A stretch of DNA of 48,714 bases from Pseudoduganella aquatica (GTDB lineage Bacteria; Pseudomonadota; Gammaproteobacteria; Burkholderiales; Burkholderiaceae_D). This document shows positions 44,969-48,714 of the stretch, one piece after another. The translations under genes were made by a program, and so were the position numbers. Numbering within the stretch: position 1 is the first letter of the stretch; every line of letters starts with the position of its first letter. The DNA lies in NCBI RefSeq assembly GCF_009857595.1, contig NZ_WWCU01000044.1, positions 1 through 48,714 of the forward strand, read 5' to 3'. The notes beneath the pieces were generated by a model that did no database searches, was not told the DNA's origin, and saw only the letters and a list, made by a program, of their open reading frames with translations.

Positions 44969-47019
44969 CCCAGCAGGCGCTCGCGTTTGCGCGACACGAT
45001 GGTGGGCTGGTTGGCGCTCCACTCGCGGGCCGGGGCCACGGTTTCCAGCACGGCGGCGGTGCGGACGGGGGCGGCAGCCTCGGCGGCGTGGCCGTCCAGG
45101 CGGAAGCGGCTCACCGCCTGGCCCAGCTGGGCGGCCTCCTCGTGCAGGCGGTCCGCGCCGGCCGAGGCCTGCAGCACCAGCGTGCCGTTCTGGCGCGTCA
45201 TGTCTTCGATGCGCGCCAGGGCGTGGTCCACTTGTTCGATCTCGCCGCGCTGCACCGCTTCGGCGGCGCTGATCTGCTCGATGATGGCGGCGGTCTGCTG
45301 CACCGACTGCACCACCTGCGTCATGGTGGCGCCGGCCGAGTTCACCAGGGCGCTGCCGGCTTCCACCTGCTTGACCGAATCGCCGATCAGTTTCTTGATT
45401 TCCAGCGCGGCCGAGGCCGAGCGCTGCGCCAGGCTGCGCACCTCGCCGGCCACCACGGCGAAGCCGCGCCCCTGCTCGCCGGCGCGGGCCGCTTCCACCG
45501 CCGCGTTCAGGGCCAGGATATTGGTCTGAAAGGCGATGCCGTCGATGACGCCGATAATGTCGCTGATCTTGTCCGAGCTGGCGCGGATGCCGGCCATGGT
45601 GTCGACCACGGCGGCCACGCTGCGCCCGCCCTGCAGCGCAATGCCGGAGGCGCTTTGCACCAGCTGGCGGCCGCTTTCGGCGTGGGCCGCGTTGCGCTGC
45701 ACGGTGGCGGTCAGGGCGCGCATCGAGGCCACGGTGGCGGACAGATCGTCCGCCTGCGCCTCGGTGTGGCCGGACAGGGCGGCGTTGCCGCTGGCCAGTT
45801 CGTCGGCGCCGTCGGCGATGCGGCCGGCGCCGCTGCGGATATCGTCCACCAGCAGGGCCAGCGACTGCGTCATGGCGCCGAAGGAGTTCACCAGGCTGCC
45901 GATCTCGTCGCGCGCCGGGGAGCGGACCTCCACCGCCAGGTCGCCGGCGGCGGCGGCTTGCACGGCGCGGTTCAGGCTGGCCACGTCGCGCGAGAAGGAC
46001 AGGTAGAAGCCGGCGAACAGCACGGCCGCCACCGCCAGCGCGGCGGCCACGCCGGCCAGCATCAGCTTGCGGCGCCACTGGTCGCGCGCCATGCGCTCGG
46101 CCAGCAGCTGGTCCAGCGCGGCGGCGGACGCGGCCGCGAAGCCGTACAGCTTGACTATGGCCTCGTTGCCGGCGGCGCTGAATTCCTTGCCGCTGGTCTG
46201 GTTGTAGGAGTTGCTCACTTCGTTCTTGTTGCGCTCCAAAAAGGCCAGCGCCGCGGGCACGGCCGCCAGGTGCGGCTGCAGCGCCGTTTTCAGCTGCGGG
46301 TTGTGCTGCAGTATGGTGCCGGCTTCGGCAGGCAAACGCTCCAGCTTGTGGCGCGCCAGCAAGGCGGTGGCGTTGACCAGCTGGTCCTCGTTGCCTTCGA
46401 ACAGGCCGCTGTCGATATAGGCGGCGCCGCGCGCGGCCAGCACGGACAGGTCTTCCGCCACCTCGGGCAAGGTCTGCTGGAAGGTGGAGATCAGGTAGTG
46501 GGTCTGCACTTCCGGGTCCAGGCTGAGGCTGGAGCGGTCCGCCACCAGCGTGCCCAGCTTGGCGAGCTGGCCCAGCAGCATACTGTGCGCTGCCATACTG
46601 TCCTTCGCGCTTATAGTCGGCTGATGGTCTGCCAGCGTCTTCCACGTCTGGCGCACCGCAGTCCACTCCGGCAGGGCCGCCAGGCCGGCCGCGTCCTGCT
46701 GCCAGTTGTCCAGGCGTTTCAGCCGGGTTTCGATATCGCCACGCAGCGCCGCGCCGTCCAGCGGCTGGCGCGCGGCCAGGCGCAGCCGTTCCAGCGTGCG
46801 GTGCTGCTGCACCAGCTGGCTGACCTGCTGCAGCTGGCTGATGTAGGCCACGCCGCGTTGCTCGCCTTCGGTCACGGCCAGCGATTTGTGCAGTTCGTGC
46901 ATCAGCAAGGCCGTGACCACGAGCAGCGGCAGCAGGAAAACCAGCGTCACCAGTACGAATTTGGGAAACAGGCGCAGGCGCTGCATCAGGGCGATGGCTG
47001 GGCCGAATAAGGTATTCAT
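44965..47019 (-). CDS. Methyl-accepting chemotaxis protein
   Basis: This 684-residue receptor has a first membrane helix (about 14-36, PKFVLVTLVFLLPLLVVTALLM), a periplasmic helical sensor of about 285 residues, a second helix (about 325-347), HAMP, and a cytoplasmic signalling hairpin whose tip reads NILALNAAVEAARAGEQGRGFAVVAGEVRSLAQRSA. There is no C-terminal CheR-docking pentapeptide. The ligand is unknown. The start MNTLFG has a GGAA-type site upstream; a longer N-terminus is not needed for a standard receptor. Confidence 0.95.
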   Translation of the reverse strand: MNTLFGPAIALMQRLRLFPKFVLVTLVFLLPLLVVTALLMHELHKSLAVTEGEQRGVAYISQLQQVSQLVQQHRTLERLRLAARQPLDGAALRGDIETRLKRLDNWQQDAAGLAALPEWTAVRQTWKTLADHQPTISAKDSMAAHSMLLGQLAKLGTLVADRSSLSLDPEVQTHYLISTFQQTLPEVAEDLSVLAARGAAYIDSGLFEGNEDQLVNATALLARHKLERLPAEAGTILQHNPQLKTALQPHLAAVPAALAFLERNKNEVSNSYNQTSGKEFSAAGNEAIVKLYGFAAASAAALDQLLAERMARDQWRRKLMLAGVAAALAVAAVLFAGFYLSFSRDVASLNRAVQAAAAGDLAVEVRSPARDEIGSLVNSFGAMTQSLALLVDDIRSGAGRIADGADELASGNAALSGHTEAQADDLSATVASMRALTATVQRNAAHAESGRQLVQSASGIALQGGRSVAAVVDTMAGIRASSDKISDIIGVIDGIAFQTNILALNAAVEAARAGEQGRGFAVVAGEVRSLAQRSASAALEIKKLIGDSVKQVEAGSALVNSAGATMTQVVQSVQQTAAIIEQISAAEAVQRGEIEQVDHALARIEDMTRQNGTLVLQASAGADRLHEEAAQLGQAVSRFRLDGHAAEAAAPVRTAAVLETVAPAREWSANQPTIVSRKRERLLG

Positions 47020-47209
47020 CAATATTCCACGTTGTAAAATTTCCACGCTGCAATAATGCCTGCCGATTGTTACAGCTTCGTGAAAGAAAAACGGGCTGGT
47101 GTGATTATTCGATAGATTTTCCGCCGCGAAACGTGCCATTCTTGGTAGAATTTTCCAGGTGGGAAGTTCAATTATATTTTTATGAAGAAGTGACAAGAAG
47201 GGAGCCGTC

Positions 47210-47554
47210 ATCGACGCCGTACTCTATTTCTATCTGGGCACTACCTTGCTGCTGCTGTTCCATTGCGTCAGCGCCGCGTATTTCGTCGCGTCGGGCAAGC
47301 GGAAATCGAAGCAGGTGAAGGCGCTTTGCTTCCTGTCGCTGGCCGTGGTGACTTGCGTGATGATCGCCTTGCTGTTCTTCGAGGTGTGTTTCGCAGGCAA
47401 CATGGAACGCATCGACGCGCTGATGCTGATGGTGCCGCTGGTGGTCTGCGTGGGGGGCGATGTGCTGATGTACCGCCTGTCCTCGACCAGGGCCTACAGC
47501 ACCACCGACGGCAACGGCGCGCGCATCCGCACGCGCCGCCGCACCACCATCTGA
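47210..47554 (+). CDS. Small membrane protein with probable non-canonical ATC start
   Basis: The product (114 residues from ATC 47210) has three membrane segments: AVLYFYLGTTLLLLFHCVSAAYFV, CFLSLAVVTCVMIALLFFEVCF and ALMLMVPLVVCVGGDVLMY, and an Arg-rich tail. No ATG or GTG opens this frame after the stop at 47183. AAGGGAG lies 5 nt before ATC 47210, while the first TTG (47246) falls inside helix 1 and has no ribosome-binding site. ATC is therefore the more plausible start, though TTG cannot be excluded. I do not recognise the family. Confidence 0.65.
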   Translation: MDAVLYFYLGTTLLLLFHCVSAAYFVASGKRKSKQVKALCFLSLAVVTCVMIALLFFEVCFAGNMERIDALMLMVPLVVCVGGDVLMYRLSSTRAYSTTDGNGARIRTRRRTTI

Positions 47555-47662
47555 ACGGCCCCGCGCCGGTTCCGCCCTCTCCCGCACGGCTGTACATCGG
47601 CCGTGCTTGCCCTTATAGTGCCTGCAGGCGCAGCCTTGACTGCGTGAAACATGAGGCAGGCT

Positions 47663-48343
47663 ATGCACGTATTACTGGTGGAAGATGACGTGGTGCTGGC
47701 CGACGGCCTGCACCGCGTATTGAGCGGCCACGGCATGGCGGTCGACGTGCTGCGCAGCGGCACCGAGGCCGACGCGCTGCTGCAGCGCGCCGGCGCGGCC
47801 GAAGTGGCCGTGGTGGTGCTCGACATCGGCCTGCCCGGCATAGACGGTTTTGAAGTGGTGCGCCGCCTGCGCGCGCGCGGCAGCGCCATTCCCGTGCTGC
47901 TGCTGACGGCGCGCGACGCCATCGAGGACCGCGTGCGCGGCCTGGAACTGGGCGCCGACGATTACCTGGTCAAGCCTTTCGCCACCCCGGAACTGGTGGC
48001 GCGCCTGCGCGCGCTGGCGCGCCGCAACGCGCCCAAGGCCGCCGCGCTGGCCATGGGCGACCTGGTGCTGGACGGCAGCACCAAGCGCGCCCGCGTCAAG
48101 GAGCGCGCCATCGAGCTGTCGGCGCGCGAGTGGGCGGTGCTGGAATACCTGCTGCAGCACGGCGCGCGGGTGGTGTCCAAGCAGCAGATCATCGACGCCA
48201 TCCTGCCCTGGGGCGAGGACATGACGCAGAACGCGGTGGAAGTGTATATCTCCCGCCTGCGCCTGAAAATCGCCGACGCCGGCGTGACCATCCGCACCAT
48301 ACGGGGCTTCGGCTACATGCTGGAGCTGGCGCCGCATGCCTAG
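47663..48343 (+). CDS. OmpR/PhoB-family response regulator (TctD-like)
   Basis: This 226-residue protein has a receiver domain (acidic pair Asp8-Asp9, phosphoacceptor Asp54 in VVLDIGLPG, LLLTAR, and KPF). A winged-helix effector follows (IELSAREWAVLEYLLQHGARVVSKQQIIDAILPWGEDMTQNAVEVYISRLRLKI). The start MHVLLVEDD is chosen at the conserved N-terminus, with GAGG upstream. It overlaps the kinase gene by 8 nt (ATGCCTAG), so the two are translationally coupled. Confidence 0.95.
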   Translation: MHVLLVEDDVVLADGLHRVLSGHGMAVDVLRSGTEADALLQRAGAAEVAVVVLDIGLPGIDGFEVVRRLRARGSAIPVLLLTARDAIEDRVRGLELGADDYLVKPFATPELVARLRALARRNAPKAAALAMGDLVLDGSTKRARVKERAIELSAREWAVLEYLLQHGARVVSKQQIIDAILPWGEDMTQNAVEVYISRLRLKIADAGVTIRTIRGFGYMLELAPHA

Positions 48344-48714
48344 CATCCGGCTGCGCCTGCTCAAGTGGCTGATCGCGCCCATCCTGCTGATCAACCTGGC
48401 GGGCGGCGCGCTCACGTATATGCTGGCCTGGCTGCCGGCCCAGGCCGCGTTCGACCAGAGCCTGTCCGACGCCGCCGGCGCGCTGGGGGCGCGCCTGTCC
48501 GAGGCCGGCGGCGCCTGGCGCATCGACCTGCCGCCGCAGGCCGAGCAAGTGCTGCGCAACGGCGACGCCGACGCGGTCTATTTCGTGGTGCGCGACGGCG
48601 CCGGCCGCCTGCTGGCCGGGGACGCGGACTTTCCCGCGCTGGCTGGCGCGAAGCCGGCGGCTGCCGGCGCGGCGCTGGCCTACGACGGCGCCATGCGCGG
48701 CGAAGCGGTGCGCA
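48336..48714 (+). CDS. Sensor histidine kinase, TctE-like N-terminal part (truncated by window edge)
   Basis: The first 126 residues are visible. They contain a membrane helix (about 8-30, LKWLIAPILLINLAGGALTYMLAW) and the start of a 2CSK_N-type periplasmic sensor (AFDQSLSDAAGALGARLSE, DADAVYFVVRDGAGRLLAGDADF). This is the layout of TctE/PmrB-like kinases that pair with OmpR-type regulators. The kinase core lies beyond the window. Confidence 0.88.
   Translation, partial: MPSIRLRLLKWLIAPILLINLAGGALTYMLAWLPAQAAFDQSLSDAAGALGARLSEAGGAWRIDLPPQAEQVLRNGDADAVYFVVRDGAGRLLAGDADFPALAGAKPAAAGAALAYDGAMRGEAVR

Overview
The window comes from a GC-rich betaproteobacterium, most likely Oxalobacteraceae (Massilia/Duganella/Janthinobacterium-like). 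The evidence is the gene order tRNA-Val, thrS, infC, rpmI, rplT, pheS, pheT, ihfA, merR, a PEP-CTERM protein, and the overall character of the proteins. The genus call is inference; no search was possible.

Positions 1-18118 hold a flagellar locus. A leftward unit runs fliE-F-G-H-I-J-D-S-T-K and leaves the window inside fliK. A rightward unit runs fliM-like, fliN, fliP, fliQ, fliR, flhB, flhA. They diverge from a 528-bp non-coding region. Downstream lie an Rpn-family nuclease gene, a second FliK-like protein and a short flagellin. Three traits resemble the secondary (lateral, Flag-2/Laf) flagellar systems more than a primary polar system: the gene order, the absence of fliO, and a FliM lacking the N-terminal CheY-binding motif. 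FlhB carries NPEH at its autocleavage site instead of NPTH. The cap gene (fliD) and flagellin gene share a bipartite upstream motif.

Positions 18334-29261 are metabolic. They encode ETF-ubiquinone oxidoreductase, an SDR oxidoreductase, an orphan PAS-LuxR regulator divergent from a two-subunit 3-oxoacid CoA-transferase, a family-4 rhamnogalacturonan lyase-like lipoprotein, a PEP-CTERM protein, the C4-dicarboxylate carrier DctA, 3-hydroxybutyrate dehydrogenase, an alpha/beta hydrolase and a RidA-like protein. The CoA-transferase and hydroxybutyrate dehydrogenase together would convert 3-hydroxybutyrate to acetoacetyl-CoA. The dctA promoter carries a striking 52-bp concentric double palindrome.

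Positions 29323-33027 hold relA, a 37-bp perfect inverted repeat, a CDF metal exporter and a secreted Cache-like protein. Positions 33097-41252 are the translation cluster: two identical tRNA-Val(GAC) genes behind a clear sigma70 promoter, thrS, infC (apparent ATA start), rpmI, rplT, pheS, pheT, ihfA and a MerR regulator. Several structured leaders and terminators are visible here.

Positions 41397-48714 are signalling genes: a NarL-type response regulator with a CHASE3-type kinase, a Crp/Fnr regulator, a chemoreceptor, two small membrane proteins, and an OmpR-type regulator with the first part of its TctE-like kinase. No rRNA, CRISPR array, insertion sequence or prophage was seen.
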